From Cololabis saira (taxonomy: Eukaryota > Chordata > Actinopteri > Beloniformes > Belonidae): a stretch of DNA of 64,000 nt. The DNA lies in contig NC_084587.1 of NCBI RefSeq assembly GCF_033807715.1, forward strand, positions 17,777,017 through 17,841,016, read 5' to 3'. Under the pieces are notes generated by a model. It ran no database searches. It was not told where the DNA came from and worked only from the letters and a program-made list of their open reading frames with translations. Below are positions 1 through 12,924 of this stretch, piece by piece; position 1 is the first letter of the stretch; each line of letters begins with the position of its first letter. The position numbers and the translations under genes were made by a program.

Positions 1-66
1 TCAACCTTTTAATCCAGCAGTCAAAACTGCATGCAATTACCTTAAATGGGACATATTAGTGTAATG

Positions 67-217
67 TTGACACAACTTTGAGGCCTTAATGACATATCTG
101 TGGTGTGTTTTGGTCAAAATACCGGCAAGATACACTATAACAGCTGCTAATTCATATTTTATACAACTCTGTTCTTTGCAGTCTGTTTTAGGGGGTGGAG
201 TCAAGTGGCCCACTCCA
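67..217. repeat. Diverged dispersed repeat, copy A
   Basis: This stretch and 672-826 share an ordered series of blocks: 'gaggccttaatga', 'ggtcaaaataccg', then 'gggggtggagtcaagtggcc'. They look like two old copies of one dispersed repeat in the same orientation. No TIR, tail or TSD is visible, so the class is unknown. Confidence 0.35.
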
Positions 218-671
218 GCCTCCTCCGTAGCAAGCTACTCTTCAGTTCTTCAGACTTTAACCCATCTCTTTCTTCATATACATTTTTCTTTATTTTTAAT
301 TATTATTCAGCTCAGCATTTACTATTTGTTCTTTAGCACTTCCCACACAAACCAGGAAAAAAAAAACTACTGTAATTTCTCTGACATTTAGGGGTTGTGA
401 AATGTAAACTGGTTAACCTTTTTTCTAAAGGTGTAATTCTTTTTAGCTACTCCAAATGTAATTTAATAAAGCCTTAAAGGTCAGAAACCTTGAGTCCTTG
501 ATCAGCAAAATGAAGCGTTCAAGATGTATTTTTTCTACTGCTCACATCCATAGCTGGCATAATTTACCCAACGCAGTACATTCAAGGCTGTTACCATCTG
601 TATTGCTAGTATGACGAGTCTGAATGAAGTTGTGAGGAACATTCAGGGAGGCATGGTATTCCTTTTTTCAT

Positions 672-826
672 GAGTTGTCACAATTATCTGAGGTCTTAAT
701 GAATAGTCCTGGACCTGCTTCGGTCAAAACACCACAAGCATATGGTGTGAAGGCACTTTTTTCAACCTAATCTTTTCAACTGTGTTCATGTCAGCCATTT
801 TTTGTGGGCGGAGTCGGTCACTCCTC
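672..826. repeat. Diverged dispersed repeat, copy B
   Basis: Second copy of the repeat at 67-217. The matching blocks are 'gaggtcttaatga', 'ggtcaaaacacc' and 'gtgggcggagtcggtcactcc'. Similarity is patchy, with indels between the blocks. The rest of 218-1325 shows only AT-rich sequence and poly-T tracts near 965-985. Confidence 0.35.
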
Positions 827-1333
827 AGTGTGGTGTACCTCTTTTGCAGTCAGTGTTGTGCGTTGGATTGTTTGAAATGTTGAAATTCAACATGAGCTTA
901 AATATAAATCGCATATTTTCAGACCTTATCGGTTGCAAATGGTAACAACAGGGTTATGGTATACTTTTTTTTATTTTTTTTTATTGTTACATTGCAAATA
1001 ACAACCCCCCTAGAAATTAGCCTAATATTCCTAAATCTAGTCCAAATTGTCTTTTTTATAAGCAAAGATATCTCTGCTCGTGGGGTAAGAAGATTTTTCC
1101 TCACTAGTATTCTTAAAACAAGCAAAATAGTCTAAAATAGTCCTCTACATTTTTTGAAACAAGGTGTTTTTATTTTCTTAGGAATGAGTTTTTGCAGTGT
1201 AGTCCTGTCAGATACACAAATTCATTCTCTCATTCATGAGAAACATGGGCAGAACTGATTTGTTCGTGAACTGTTCGCGGAGCAAATTTGAACAAAATGA
1301 AAACGTCAGTTAAAAAATATCCTTCCTCCATAC

Positions 1334-1841
1334 TAGGGCTGGGCGATATGGACCAAAAGTCATATCTCGATATTTTCTAGCTGAATGGCGATACTCGATA
1401 TATATCTCGATATTTTTTCTGTGCCATAATTGGGGTTTCCCCCTGGGCATTATAGCATAGCATCTCTGTCAACTTCATTTTTTTCTGAGGCAAACCCTTA
1501 AAAAAACAGTCAGTTTTAATACAAAGCCTCGTGCCAAGTGTCACACAGGCACATTTATTAACAGAGGTCTGCACAATATCAAAATGTATAAAACAAATGA
1601 AATAAAAATAAACTGCCTGCATATATGGAATAAAAATGCTTCTTGAATAAAATAAAACAAATATCCCTTTCCTGCATAACAATTAAATTAAAATACACTG
1701 TGCAATTAATACAATGTAGACAGTAACAGGCAGACTTTTCCACTGAGGTTGACAGTTGTGCAAATAACAAAACATTTGTGCAAATCTCAAATAAAACATT
1801 CAAGTCAATTTGTCACAAAATAAGCTATATCAAAATCATTA

Positions 1842-1888
<47 letters not shown>

Positions 1889-1975
1889 ATCGATATAAAC
1901 AATATTGTCTCGTACCATATCGCGTTTGAAAATATATCGATATATATTAAAATCTCGATATATCGCCCAGCCCTA
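1334..1975. mobile_element. Nonautonomous hAT element with perfect 8 bp TSD
   Basis: The 642 bp element starts tagggctgggcgatat and ends with the inverted form atatcgcccagcccta. It is flanked on both sides by ctccatac (1326-1333 and 1976-1983), the 8 bp TSD expected of hAT transposition. Subterminal sequence is rich in cgata/tatcg motifs. The interior holds a poly-T run of about 39 (1846-1884). There is no transposase; the short ORFs crossing it are not genes. It is the inverted relative of the element at 46768-47392. Confidence 0.93.
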
Positions 1976-1983
1976 CTCCATAC

Positions 1984-4170
1984 CCCCTTTTTTAATATGC
2001 GCCACATCCACAGGTGCACATGCAGGACGAGGATGCACCGTTTCACCTCCTGATACGCTCGCGCTCGTGGGGAGACCTATGCTTATTAACGAACAGCGGG
2101 ACCAGGCGGCCACTTTGCAATTGATAAGCATGAACTTTTGTTTATGATAAAATCCAAGTTTTTTGCAACGTTTCTGAATCCATAGTAGGTTTTTCTTTAG
2201 TATGGAGGTGATTTACATGCAAATCTACTCAAAGATCCACAAAGATTTCGTGATTGATTTCGACATTTTATCCAAACTACATCCCCTTTCATGCAAATGC
2301 GACTGACTGTTGATGAAACATTTAATGTTATATATCCCATGCCTACAGGAGGCTTAAGGTGTTTTTTTTCTCCTTTAGTTCTTCCCCTATCTGTAGGTAG
2401 GCAGGTGCATTACGTCATGTGATAATGGTGTTACACTGCTGCAGCGAGGAACAAGGCATCACATCTAACACCACAATAAGATTAAAAAGGCTTTCTTTTC
2501 CTCCGTGCTGCTCATCCTGACAGCTGTGTAACATCCTTGATGTTTTAACAGAAGCAAACACTAATTTAAACGGCTCCTACAAAATAGAGACAACACCAGT
2601 ATCTTACGTGATGGAAAAGCTATAATTGTATTAAGCACTTTATTAATATGGTAGGCTGACGTTATAGTCATAAGACCCTGACAATCCACGCACAATAGTT
2701 GCAGCATGTGGCAGATTGTGTGCCTGTGTGTTTCTTTTTGATTTCTCCAGTTGCTTTTTACTCTCTGGTATGCACACTTGAGAAATCGAACATAATAGCA
2801 CGCACAGTTTCAATTGCACTCGCGTCCATTATCTTGTTCTTGTATGTGACAAACGGAACATTCGACAGATCTCACAAGCACTGAGCCGAAATCATATTTT
2901 CCCACACAATAACTCAAAACCTTATTGTGTCTTCTAGTTATCCACCCATTCTGTCAGATAGTACATGGCCTTGAGTTTAAAAATAGACGAGTACAAACAC
3001 AAACATGCGCGCTTCAGTTTTAGCAGGGACAGCCCCGGTGTGCTGGCAACCAACCAAAGAGGTGGTGATAACAAGGTTGAAGTTAGCAGGACTTTTTTTT
3101 TTCTCCTTCTTTCAGCACCTCAAACCTCCTTACACCCTTTGCTAAATCTGATTCATCCCAAAATGAGATGTTTTTCCAAGTGAGGAGATGAAAAACACCC
3201 TCTCCCTCCCTTTTTCTCTCGCCAGATACAGCTGAGCCCACCCCTCCACCACCACCTCGTGCAAACCCACCCACCCCTCTGTTACTCTCACACACAGTAT
3301 CGGCTTCACACCCCGTTCCACCCTCCCGTTCTCTCGCATCTCTCTTTTTCTCAACTCCCCTGCCACCTCGATGTGTTTCTCTTTAATTGAAGATGCATTT
3401 CAATGTGGTGCAAATTAGGTTTCTGCAGCTCAAGTCTGAACTTGAAACGTATAGGCATGTGCGTGCCCATGCATGTGCGTGTGTTTGTTTGCATGTGGAG
3501 AAATGCCAGACTTGGAAGTGAAGGCACTACCTTCCTGTTCACTGGTGTCTGCTCTCACACACAAACTTAAATTTATTTTTTTTAAGTACAGCTTTAATAA
3601 AATTCACTGTTTTGGGACTCATTTTTGGCTGGAGGACGTGATTTACCCCTCCTCCTCTTCTTCTACGGATTTGAATTCTGATCTGTGCCTCTCAAAGATG
3701 ACAGTGCATAGCAGCTCATTAGGGGAAGGGACAGAAGTTAGGAGGGTCAGGAAGGTTATAAAGACATGTATCAGTTATGCAATGCTTGTCTCACTCTTTC
3801 CTGATCTGATCTGGTGCTGTTTTGCTAAAAGGCAAAACTGGCTGCTGATATTCTGCACAGTGTGCACAGCCAGAGCATCGGAGAACGTAGCAATATAGCG
3901 TGAGTCATATGACAGCGTATAAAAATGTTAAATATGATGTCTGAGTAAGGCAAGCGAAACTGTTCTTAATTAAATTATTTTGAAAAATGTGTTATCTGGA
4001 GTTTGGAGCCGGGAGCTCCAACGTAGGGCTCAAAACAAAACACGAGAGGTCAGAGGGGAGATTGTTAGGGTTATGGAGCAATTAATGAAGCTAAATCTGA
4101 GGTATTTTAACATAAAACAAATCTGAAACCTCTGGCTAAAGTGCAGCTAAAGCTCACGATACGGGGTCAC
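1984..4170. other. No gene seen; AT-rich to CT-rich unique DNA
   Basis: I see no recognisable gene or mobile element here. The stretch at 3160-3370 is pyrimidine-rich on the plus strand. Short ORFs, including one of 141 codons at 3473-3898, have no family-like motif and no splice context. Confidence 0.5.
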
Positions 4171-4174
4171 AGAT

Positions 4175-4400
4175 GAACTGTAGTTCATCCACTTTCTACA
4201 CACATTTCACCCTGTCCAGGGTCACAGTGGGGGTGGAGTCTGTCGTAGCTGGAATAAGGCAGGACCCAGGGTACGTCCTGGACAAGCCACACACCTTTAC
4301 AAGGCTGACAAACAGAGAGATTCACTTACACCCACTCTACGGCACATTTTCTTCACCCCTTGGCCTAACACACAGGTCGGACGAGTCTGAGTGTAAAAAG
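4175..4400. repeat. Dispersed fish repeat beside the GGAT satellite
   Basis: The series 'catccactttctac', 'ctgtccagggtcacagtggg', 'ggtacgtcctggacaagcc' followed by CA-rich sequence follows the layout of a very common teleost repeat that reads 'ccatcca...cagggtcgcgggggtctgctgg...accctggacaggtcgcc'. Such repeats often carry or seed GGAT/ATCC arrays, and one begins 200 bp downstream. The assignment is from pattern memory only. Confidence 0.5.
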
Positions 4401-4610
4401 TGACACTTTTGTTAGTTACCCCCAGATGTTCGCTATGAAAACGCAGGACCTGCATCACCTGTTCAGGTTCTATTGTTAGCTTTACAGCTGTTGAACAGGA
4501 ATATGATGAAATAATTGTGCAACTGTGTAAATCCACCAGTACTCTGAAAACAACAACAAAAAGAATCTGAATACTCTGATTTTGTAAATAGTACGGACTG
4601 GCAGGACCCT

Positions 4611-6204
4611 GGATGGATGCAGGGATGGATGGATGGATGGATAGATGCAGGGATGGATGGATGTTTGGATGGATGGATGGATGGATGGATGGATGGATAG
4701 ATGCAGGGATGGATGGATGGATGGATAGATGCAGGGATGGATGGATGTTTGGATGGATGGATGGATGGATGGATAGATGCAGGGATGGATGGATGGATGG
4801 ATGGATGGATGGATGGATGGATGTTTGGATGGATGGATGGATGGATGGATGGATGGATGGATGGATGGATGGATGGATGGATGGATGGATGGATGGATGG
4901 ATGGATGGATGGATGTTTGGATGGATGGATGTTTGGATGTTTGGATGGATGGATGGATGTTTGGATGTATGTATGGATGGATGGATGGATGGATGTTTGG
5001 ATGTTTGGATGGATGGATGGATGGATGGATGGATGTTTGGATGGATGGATGGATGGATGGATGGATGGATGTTTGGATGTTTGGATGGATGGATGGATGG
5101 ATGGATGTTTGGATGGATGGATGGATGGATGGATGGATGGATGGATGGATGGATGGATGGATGGATGGATGGATGGATGTTTGGATGGATGGATGTTTGG
5201 ATGGATGGATGTTTGGATGTTTGGATGGATGGATGGATGTTTGGATGGATGGATGGATGTTTGGATGGATGGATGGATGGATGTTTGGATGTTTGGATGG
5301 ATGGATGAATGGATGGATGGATGGATGGATGGATGGATGGATGGATGGATGGATGGATATATGAATGGATGGATGGATGGATGTTTGGATGGATGGATGG
5401 ATGGGTGGATGGATGGATGGATGGATGGATATATGAATGGATGGATGGATGGATGTTTGGATGGATGGATGGATGTTTGGATGGATGGATGGATGGATGG
5501 ATGGATGGATGGATGGATGGATGGATTCGTGGATGGATTCATGGATGCATATATGAATGGATGGATGGATGGATGGATGTTTGGATGTTTGGATGGATGG
5601 ATGGATGGATGTTTGGATGGATGGATGGATGGATGGATGTTTGGATGGATGGATGGATGGATGTTTGGCTGGATGGATGGATGTTTGGATGGATGGATGA
5701 ATGGATGTTTGGATGTTTGGATGGATGGATGGATGGATGGATGGATGGATGGATGGATGGATGGATGGATGGATGGATGGATGGATGTTTGGATGGATGG
5801 ATGGATGGATGGATGGATGGATGGATATATGAATGGATGGATGGATGGATGGATGTTTGGATGGATGGATGGATGTTTGGATGGATGGATGGATGGATGG
5901 ATGGATGGATGGATGGATGGATGGATTCATGGATGGATTCGTGGATGGATTCATGGATGCATATATGAATGGATGGATGGATGGATGGATGGATGCAGGG
6001 ATGGATGGATGGATGGATGGATGGATGGATGGATGGATGGATGGATGGATGGATGGATGGATGTTTGGATGGATGGATGGATGGATTCATGGATGGATTC
6101 GTGGATGGATTCATGGATGCATATATGAATGGATGGATGGATGTTTGGATGGATGGATGGATGGATGGATGGATGGATGGATGGATGGATGGATGGATGG
6201 ATGC
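4611..6204. repeat. GGAT tetranucleotide satellite with variant and higher-order units
   Basis: About 1.6 kb of ggat repeats, broken by variant blocks such as ggatgttt, ggatgcag, ggatatatgaat and ggattcatggatggattcgt. The compound block 'gattcatggatgcatatatgaat' occurs at about 5536-5558, 5948-5970 and 6108-6130, showing amplification of larger units as well as slippage. Because GGAT has a 4 nt period, all frames stay open on both strands. The resulting ORFs (MDGW-type on plus, IHPS-type on minus) are artefacts of composition. Confidence 0.97.
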
Positions 6205-6559
6205 ATGAATATGCCATCATTTCTTGAACCTATTCTATCACTTCCTGGGTGGAGAGTCATCCATGTCTGCACTGTGCTGGTTTGCAGGATTAAGACATTT
6301 TTACTGCTTATTCGCCTTTACTTTTATCTGTGTTGCACCGATTCACAACAAAGGTCATCTCATGGAACTTTCAAGGACAATCCAAATGGGTTCAATTACA
6401 ATCCAATTAATTGTAATTCAGTTAGTACAAGTACTTCCAAAGTACATATACTGTCAGTTTTAATTTTCAGAGGGCCTTTGGTATCGTTTGGTGAATATTA
6501 GATGTTATGTCACTCGTAACTCTGGCTGCCTTGACTCTTCTTTTTGGGTTGTTTTCCGG

Positions 6560-6662
6560 CTGTCTGGAGTTGCTTTAGTGGTTTTAATTCGCTGCTGCTA
6601 TGTTTAGCACTTTGTAACTTTGTTTAGAAAAGTGCTTTATAAATAAAATCTCATTATTTTGT
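6560..6662 (+). repeat. LINE-like 3' tail
   Basis: The sequence 'agcactttgtaac...aaaagtgctttataaataaa' is the standard 3' end of L2/CR1-type retroposons in fish. No coding part is attached upstream, so it is either a severely 5'-truncated copy or a SINE that shares this tail. Confidence 0.6.
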
Positions 6663-6729
6663 CATTAATATATTTATCAGCCAACAAACTGCATTGACTC
6701 CTCACTTCGGTGCAATCCCCTGTCCTAAG

Positions 6730-6935
6730 CAATTGCAAGGAGACGGTGGAGAGGAAAAAATACGTATATACATGCATGCAAGAAGAGAACAGAGTGGGGA
6801 AAGAGCCCAGTGCATCATGGGAGGCCCCGCAGCAGCATAACTAAAGGGTTGGTTCAGGGTACCTGGGCCAGCCCTAACTAATGACCATCGAAAAGTAAAG
6901 TTTTAAGCAGTTATATTTGAAACCGTACCTTAAGA
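6730..6935. repeat. Dispersed repeat fragment ending before a poly-A run
   Basis: The blocks 'gagcccagtgcatcatggga', 'gcagcataactaaaggg', 'ggttcagggtacctgggcc' and 'agccctaacta...aaagttttaagc' match the order in a common fish retroposon 3' region as I remember it. A 29 nt A run at 6992-7020 follows about 60 bp later and may or may not belong to the same copy. Confidence 0.45.
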
Positions 6936-6987
6936 CCGTAAGATATTTCCTTTCTTTTTTTTTCTTAGAATTTTTGGTGTCTAAAAG

Positions 6988-7020
<33 letters not shown>

Positions 7021-7215
7021 CATCCACCTGACTTGAATGCATGTTGTGTAGAAAAATCTCACAAGCTATTTGTGGATTTTTTTTCTTGTTTTTAAACATC
7101 CTGAAGTTGTTCACGTATGTTCTACTTTCTTTTTATCAGAAATACTAATATGGGGTGTATTTGAGTACAACGGACCAGTTGCAGGACTCAACAGTGTGAA
7201 CACTTTGCAGCCCCT

Positions 7216-7218
<3 letters not shown>

Positions 7219-7296
<78 letters not shown>

Positions 7297-7310
7297 CAGA
7301 GAGAGAGATA
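7219..7310. repeat. Compound (GT)n-(GA)n microsatellite
   Basis: About 60 bp of GT with one interruption is followed by about 28 bp of GA with small interruptions. The GT part can adopt Z-DNA and the GA part is homopurine. Confidence 0.97.
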
Positions 7311-7320
7311 GAAAATGCAC

Positions 7321-8896
7321 AGAGTCATTAGGGAGAGTGATGTTGACAGTGGGGTGACCTTGGAGCCCCCAGTCGTCTTCCTGTCGATGAAAGGGATGAC
7401 TTAGTGCCTCCCTCACCACCCATGATGGCTCATTTATTATCATTAGGCACATAGTCAAAAGATGCTGCTCAGGTCCTCAAGACGGGAGTGTGTGTTGGCA
7501 TGTACACTTGCGAGCGTGAGAGGCAACAGGACAGGGACACAAAAGGAAGTGTTATGTCTTATGATAAGTGTAGCATGTTGAGGCATATGTGTTTGTCAGC
7601 CCACGTTTGTCACAGGTGGCGTCTGGTTTGCTCGTGAGCATGTGTTTATCCATATTTTGACGGCAGATGCGACGCCTGTCATCCCACATCTGCCTGAGAG
7701 CTGCACCCCTCTGCTTCGCTGCTGCATGAATAAGAGTCAGTGCCATAACCCTAACCTAACGTCACCCTGGGCCAGCCTCAGCGAGCAGCATCGCTGGTAT
7801 ATGGCTACATCAGGACGGCCTCCGCGCTATCGTTTCTCAGCATGATGGATGGAGACTTCTGTGGGCCAGTCAATACCCAATCTGAGCCCCACTGTCCTGA
7901 TTTAAGATACAGCAGCAGCAGGTGACACACTCAGAAGCATGCCACTTTAATCACTCTGAGCATCAACTCAGCCCTGCCAAGATTGGTGTGTGCTCGGGTC
8001 GGAGTGTGTGTGTGTGTGTTTGTGATTGTATTATCATCTCACTCAGTCAAGCACTGCTGTAATCACACAGCGATTGGCAAGTGCTCGCCCTTGTGACAGA
8101 GTTAACATTTCTTTATAATGTAGAGGCGCAGACACAAATAACGTATGGCGGGGGGGATTTATGTTGTGCGTAGCTGGAAATGTAACAGAAAACATACATT
8201 ATCTAAAGAGGGATAACATCTAAAGTGAGCCCAGAGTGAGCTGAATGTTCCTGTGCAGTAACTTGTTTAAACACTTGAAATTGAACTTCTGTGAAGTGGA
8301 ATCTTGAGAATATTGGAGCATGACATCTTTATTGTACCAAATAGATTTTCACAATATCCGGTGTTCGTGGGACAAAAATGATGAAGCTCTGGGACGCTGG
8401 TAATATGGGCTGGTATCGACCTGTCGCAGACGGATGAATACTGACATACGCTGTCCAACAGCATGGCAGTTTACTTGTTTATTTAAAAAAACTGTCATGT
8501 AGAAAACAAGGATATAGAAATTCCTTTCATGTTAAAGTGACTTTGGTTTGTGTTGATTACAAAACTGTCTCCGCTGTACACAGAGTGTCATCACAGCTGA
8601 ACAGACGGCGGGGCAGAGTTGAGCGCGTTGTCTGTGTTGGGTTGTTTACTAGCTTTAATGTGGAAATTAAACAAATGAAAAGGGATGTAATCCCATTTTA
8701 GTTATGTCGCCACAGTGGAGCCCCTCGTATTCCCAACACAGGTTTGGCACACGCTTTATGCTGAATGCACTTCTTGACCCAATCCTGCAAGGACAAGGAA
8801 ACTAACCAACCCCCATGACACAGAAAATGTGTATGCTTTTGTTTTAAATTGGATGACATCACACATGTGGAAGTTCTACATTTCTACTAATTATCA
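7321..8896. other. Unique DNA; 7690-8110 is a possible conserved noncoding stretch
   Basis: No transposon or gene is recognisable. The part at 7690-8110 has balanced composition, low repetition and features such as 'taatcactctgagcatcaactcagccctgcc', unlike the slippage-prone DNA around it. This is only an impression of complexity; conservation cannot be tested from one sequence. Confidence 0.3.
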
Positions 8897-9062
8897 TATA
8901 CTAGTAGGAATGGGTGATATTTTACCGTTCACGATAAACCGTCAAAAAAATTCCCCATGGTAAGAATTTGTCATCTCGCGGTAAAAACGATAAATTCCTG
9001 TTGATGACGTTTTTGTGGAAAGCTGATTTATGGTTCTGTGTTAAATCCACGCACAACGTACG

Positions 9063-9217
9063 TGAAGGAAGGAAGGAAGGAAGGAAGGAAGGAAGGAAGG
9101 AAGGAAGGAAGGAAGGAAGGAAGGAAGGAAGGAAGGAAGGAAGGAAGGAAGGAAGGAAGGAAGGAAGGAAGGAAGGAAGGAAGGAAGGAAGGAAGGAAGG
9201 AAGGAAGGAAGGAAGGA
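9063..9217. repeat. (GGAA)n microsatellite inside a hAT element
   Basis: An almost perfect GGAA tract of about 38 units. ORFs encoding KEGR or FLPS repeats through it are compositional artefacts. GGAA arrays can bind ETS-family factors; whether this one does is unknown. Confidence 0.98.
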
Positions 9218-9479
<262 letters not shown>

Positions 9480-9957
9480 TAAATTCCTGTTGATGAGGTT
9501 TTTGTGTAAAAAACATGGCGGATCTGAGTCATTACAGTTTAGTTACAAAGGTGGAGTTGAATTGGTATTATCGTTTATTGTCATTTTTATTGTTATCGGG
9601 ATAAATGCCAGAAATTCCCATCCCTATATACTAGTCAGGATCAAGCCAAAGACTGGATTTAACCAAACTATAACCGTCTACATATGCAGGAAAAATACTA
9701 TATTATCAATCTGAAACAATCTGAAAACAGAGTTTTGAGCTATTTTTTTGTCTTGTACACATTTGCGGTCAGCATGGATGGATGTGTGACGCGTGATTAC
9801 GGTGGTGTAACGTGGATGGAGATCCCCTCTGACTCTGAGCTGACAGGTATTAGTGTGACGGGGACCCTGCTGTCTAGTTAACAAACAAGCAGGCTGTAAG
9901 GGCGCCTACTTCTCTGTCCGATGTCAATACAAGGACATAATTGAAGTGACGAGCAAG

Positions 9958-10184
9958 TTATAAAGAAAACGTTGGTGCTATTCCTTCTCTTTTTCTAAAC
10001 TCTGTGATGGTGAGGATGGTCTGTAAATCTGCCCCTGAGACCCAATGAATTATTCTAGACAGGTCGGAGTAACCTTTTGCTCCTGTGACTGGCGTGTTTG
10101 TTGATGTGCCCCTGTCTCCATGGCGTAGAGTAGCATCTGTCAATTCAACAATAACTGCTGTCGGCATCCCCGTCACTGTAGCCA
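9958..10184 (-). other. Possible terminal coding exon (unassigned)
   Basis: On the minus strand, 'gttcaatttcag' followed by TGGCTACAGTG makes a plausible splice acceptor at 10185. About 74 codons then stay open to a TAA at 9958-9960. The translation (containing 'VTGMPTAVIVELTDATLRHG' and 'LSRIIHWVSGADLQTILTI') has mixed, protein-like composition rather than low complexity. I do not recognise a family and see no upstream exon or nearby polyadenylation signal that would settle it. It may be a chance ORF. Confidence 0.2.
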
Positions 10185-10199
10185 CTGAAATTGAACACT

Positions 10200-12404
10200 G
10201 ATGACACAGCGTTCAGTTTCATCTAAATTGTGGTGCAGCGAACAAACTTCCCTGCAGACTCTTCTCGGGATGATGGTGTTTCAGCATCGCTAGCCAACAC
10301 CGGACCAACTAATGCTGCTCAGAGAGAGCAATTGATAATAACATGGTTTACTCAGGTACTACTTATTTAAGCTACCAGGTGCCTTACAAAATGACCCCCC
10401 TTGTGGTATTTTGTATTGTCTTTGTCCTCTCCCATCTAAACTATCATTAAAGTGCACTTGCAACATCCACTTCACATCCAGTGACACCAAGGAGAACAGA
10501 GCGAGGGTTCATGAACAACAATGAAAGCAACTTCTCGTCTTCAAATATGCTTGCAACCTTGAGGAGAAATGCAACATAATTTTATAGCCAAACTACTGCC
10601 ATTTTCTTTTTAAATTTGGCTGCAGCTTTCCTCCTCCGACCCACCTTTCTGCAAATCCGGTGTGCAAAAAATTTTCTACTTTGGATACTACAGCCAAACT
10701 ACTAAAATTTCAACTTAGAAACCAAAGCTAATTGCTTAGTAATGATTAAAGAGCACAGGGAAGTTTTAGACCCTGCTTGTTCGATGGCCATTTCTGGCCC
10801 GTGTGTCTGAAACAGAAGAAATGCTAGCAGATCCACCAGAATGGAAAACATTCTTGAGTCATGCAGTTGTAAACTTCCACTTTTAAAATTGCAGCTGAAG
10901 CTCTTACGGGATGCACAAGGCCAGAAGAATAGGACTGTACAATGAAATTCTGACATATGTGATGTCATAGAGAGCCGATGTTGGAAAAAACTCTCTGGAA
11001 GGAAGCTTTCTCACTGCACCAAAACCAACTGTTTTAAGAAATCAATACTGCCGCTCCCCCCCACAGAGACTTAAATATGCTCACAGGAAAGAACGGTAAA
11101 TGGAATACTCTTCCCCTTTTCTCTGTCCTATTCTGTTTGTAAATACCTGGTTGTCTCCTTATGTTTCCTTTTACTCCAACAAAATGTTGCACACTCATTC
11201 ACATGCACTTCAACACATCACACAGTCACCAAACTGCACCCATCACTGTCTTGTCTTTTCATTCCTGCTCTTTCACGTCCCACTGTTGGGGATTTTAGTC
11301 GTCTTTGGTGGAACATTTTTCTCCTTATTTTTTTATCCAGGGATCAATTAAGTATGGCTAGACTGTCAAGCGGGGAGGTGAAGGAAACACACACACACGC
11401 CCACAAAAAACCCCTCTGTTGCAAGACGCCCATGTGGCTTTTGGGTTTTACCAAATGTGGTATTAACCATTAATATATAAGAAGACGTATACAGTGTGTG
11501 TACCTCATTTTTTTGTAACCTCCAGTGATATCTAAGAATATATTTTATCATAGTAACACTACAGATGGATCAGAAAACACAGAAAAGCTTAATATGGCCA
11601 CTGTGAGAAACATTATTTTCCCCACTTTAGAACAAGCCTGTTATATCGACAGATAACGTTGGTTCTCCCTCTTTGCTGTTCACTTTATTACAGCTCTTTG
11701 TTTTTAGAGTTGCCCACAATGGACACAACAAATATTAGCTGAAGAGTAGATCTGTCAGCATGTGTGCATAAAAATCCATTTTAACGAGATACTGGTGATT
11801 AGTTATTCGATTGCTGCAGAAAGGAACCTTTGTTAAGTATACGAGACCCAAGACATCAAAGAATACCCATTTATGTGATATAGTTACTATTTCTGTGTCG
11901 ATATAATGACTAACTAAGTGATGTAAAGCTGTCAAACATTCATTCAACGTGCCCTTACATGCCCTTTTAGTCATGGGCTCATCTGGACATGAAGCATAGT
12001 TTGTACAAACGTCCATCTGTGTGATTCGGACATTTGTGTTCTGTTACGGAGCTCCTCCAGGTTCTGTTTAAAGTGTTTAATGTCCACGGTACATCTGTGA
12101 AAATGCTCAGTGACAGAGCAAAAGTAGTGGACCATAACTCGGGGCTTCGGTGCAAGTACTTTGACACTTGTGGTGCATGATTTGTGCTCTGTGATCTACA
12201 TATCATGCTTACGCCGCTGGGCCACTTGATTAATGTTGGGTAGATATTGGGATTTCTGATGATGTGGTTTGACAAAATACACTGAAAAATCAATATATTC
12301 CTTCTCGACTCAGCTTTAGGTCAGCAATTACTTTTTCAATTTTTAATCCACACCACCACCTTTCCTTAAGCTGAGCCAAGTTCCAAACAAACCCTTGAAA
12401 AATA
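10200..12404. other. No gene or element seen
   Basis: Unique-looking DNA with mixed composition. ORFs are short and lack splice-site context or recognisable motifs. Confidence 0.45.
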
Positions 12405-12475
12405 CCCACCGACCCATCCATCCATCCATTATCAATGCTGACTTCTTCCTTTTCAGGGTTACAGGGCTTTGCTGC
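12405..12475. repeat. Fragment of the 'catccatccatt...cagggt' fish repeat
   Basis: 'cccatccatccatccatt' is followed about 40 bp later by 'cagggttacagggctttgctgcagc', the arrangement of the dispersed repeat also glimpsed at 4175, 56675 and 62220. Confidence 0.45.
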
Positions 12476-12924
12476 AGCTCTCTTTGAAAAAGAAAAAAAA
12501 TCTCCACTTTAAAAATGTTCTTGTTGTAATAAATTATAGTAATTCAAACTATATTTTAGGAAATTAGCTGTACGATCTTTGAGTTGGTTGAGATATACCC
12601 GAATGTATTGTGCAAACATGTCAGACTCTTATTAACTGCGAGAATGATGATGTAAATGTGTCTCATGAGTGAGAAGATGCAGAAATCCGGCATCGGCGTG
12701 CCTGCGGTTGGCGTTTATGAGCCTCGTGCAGGAGAAAACGCTCCGGTCTGTGTGGTAATCAAGAGGAGATTGTGTTTGTATGATGGAGCAGTGGGGTATC
12801 ACTACTTTATCAGAGAGTAATCTCTTTGCACTGGTTCAAATTGTTCCCTCTCGACGTGTCATCATTCACATACATGCACTTACTTTCCTTGTGTACACAC
12901 TGAGACACTTGCACGCACGCAAGT

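Noticed and set aside
3473..3898. 141-codon plus-strand ORF
   Set aside because: No recognisable motif, cysteine/serine-rich random composition, and no acceptor or donor at sensible positions.
4463..6501. Long ORFs on both strands (up to 490 codons) with IHPS or MDGW repeats
   Set aside because: They are produced by the 4 bp ggat period, which leaves every frame open. No signal, start context or flanking exon supports a protein.
7111..7458. 115-codon minus-strand ORF
   Set aside because: Contains HTHTHT and SLSLSL from the GT/GA microsatellite.
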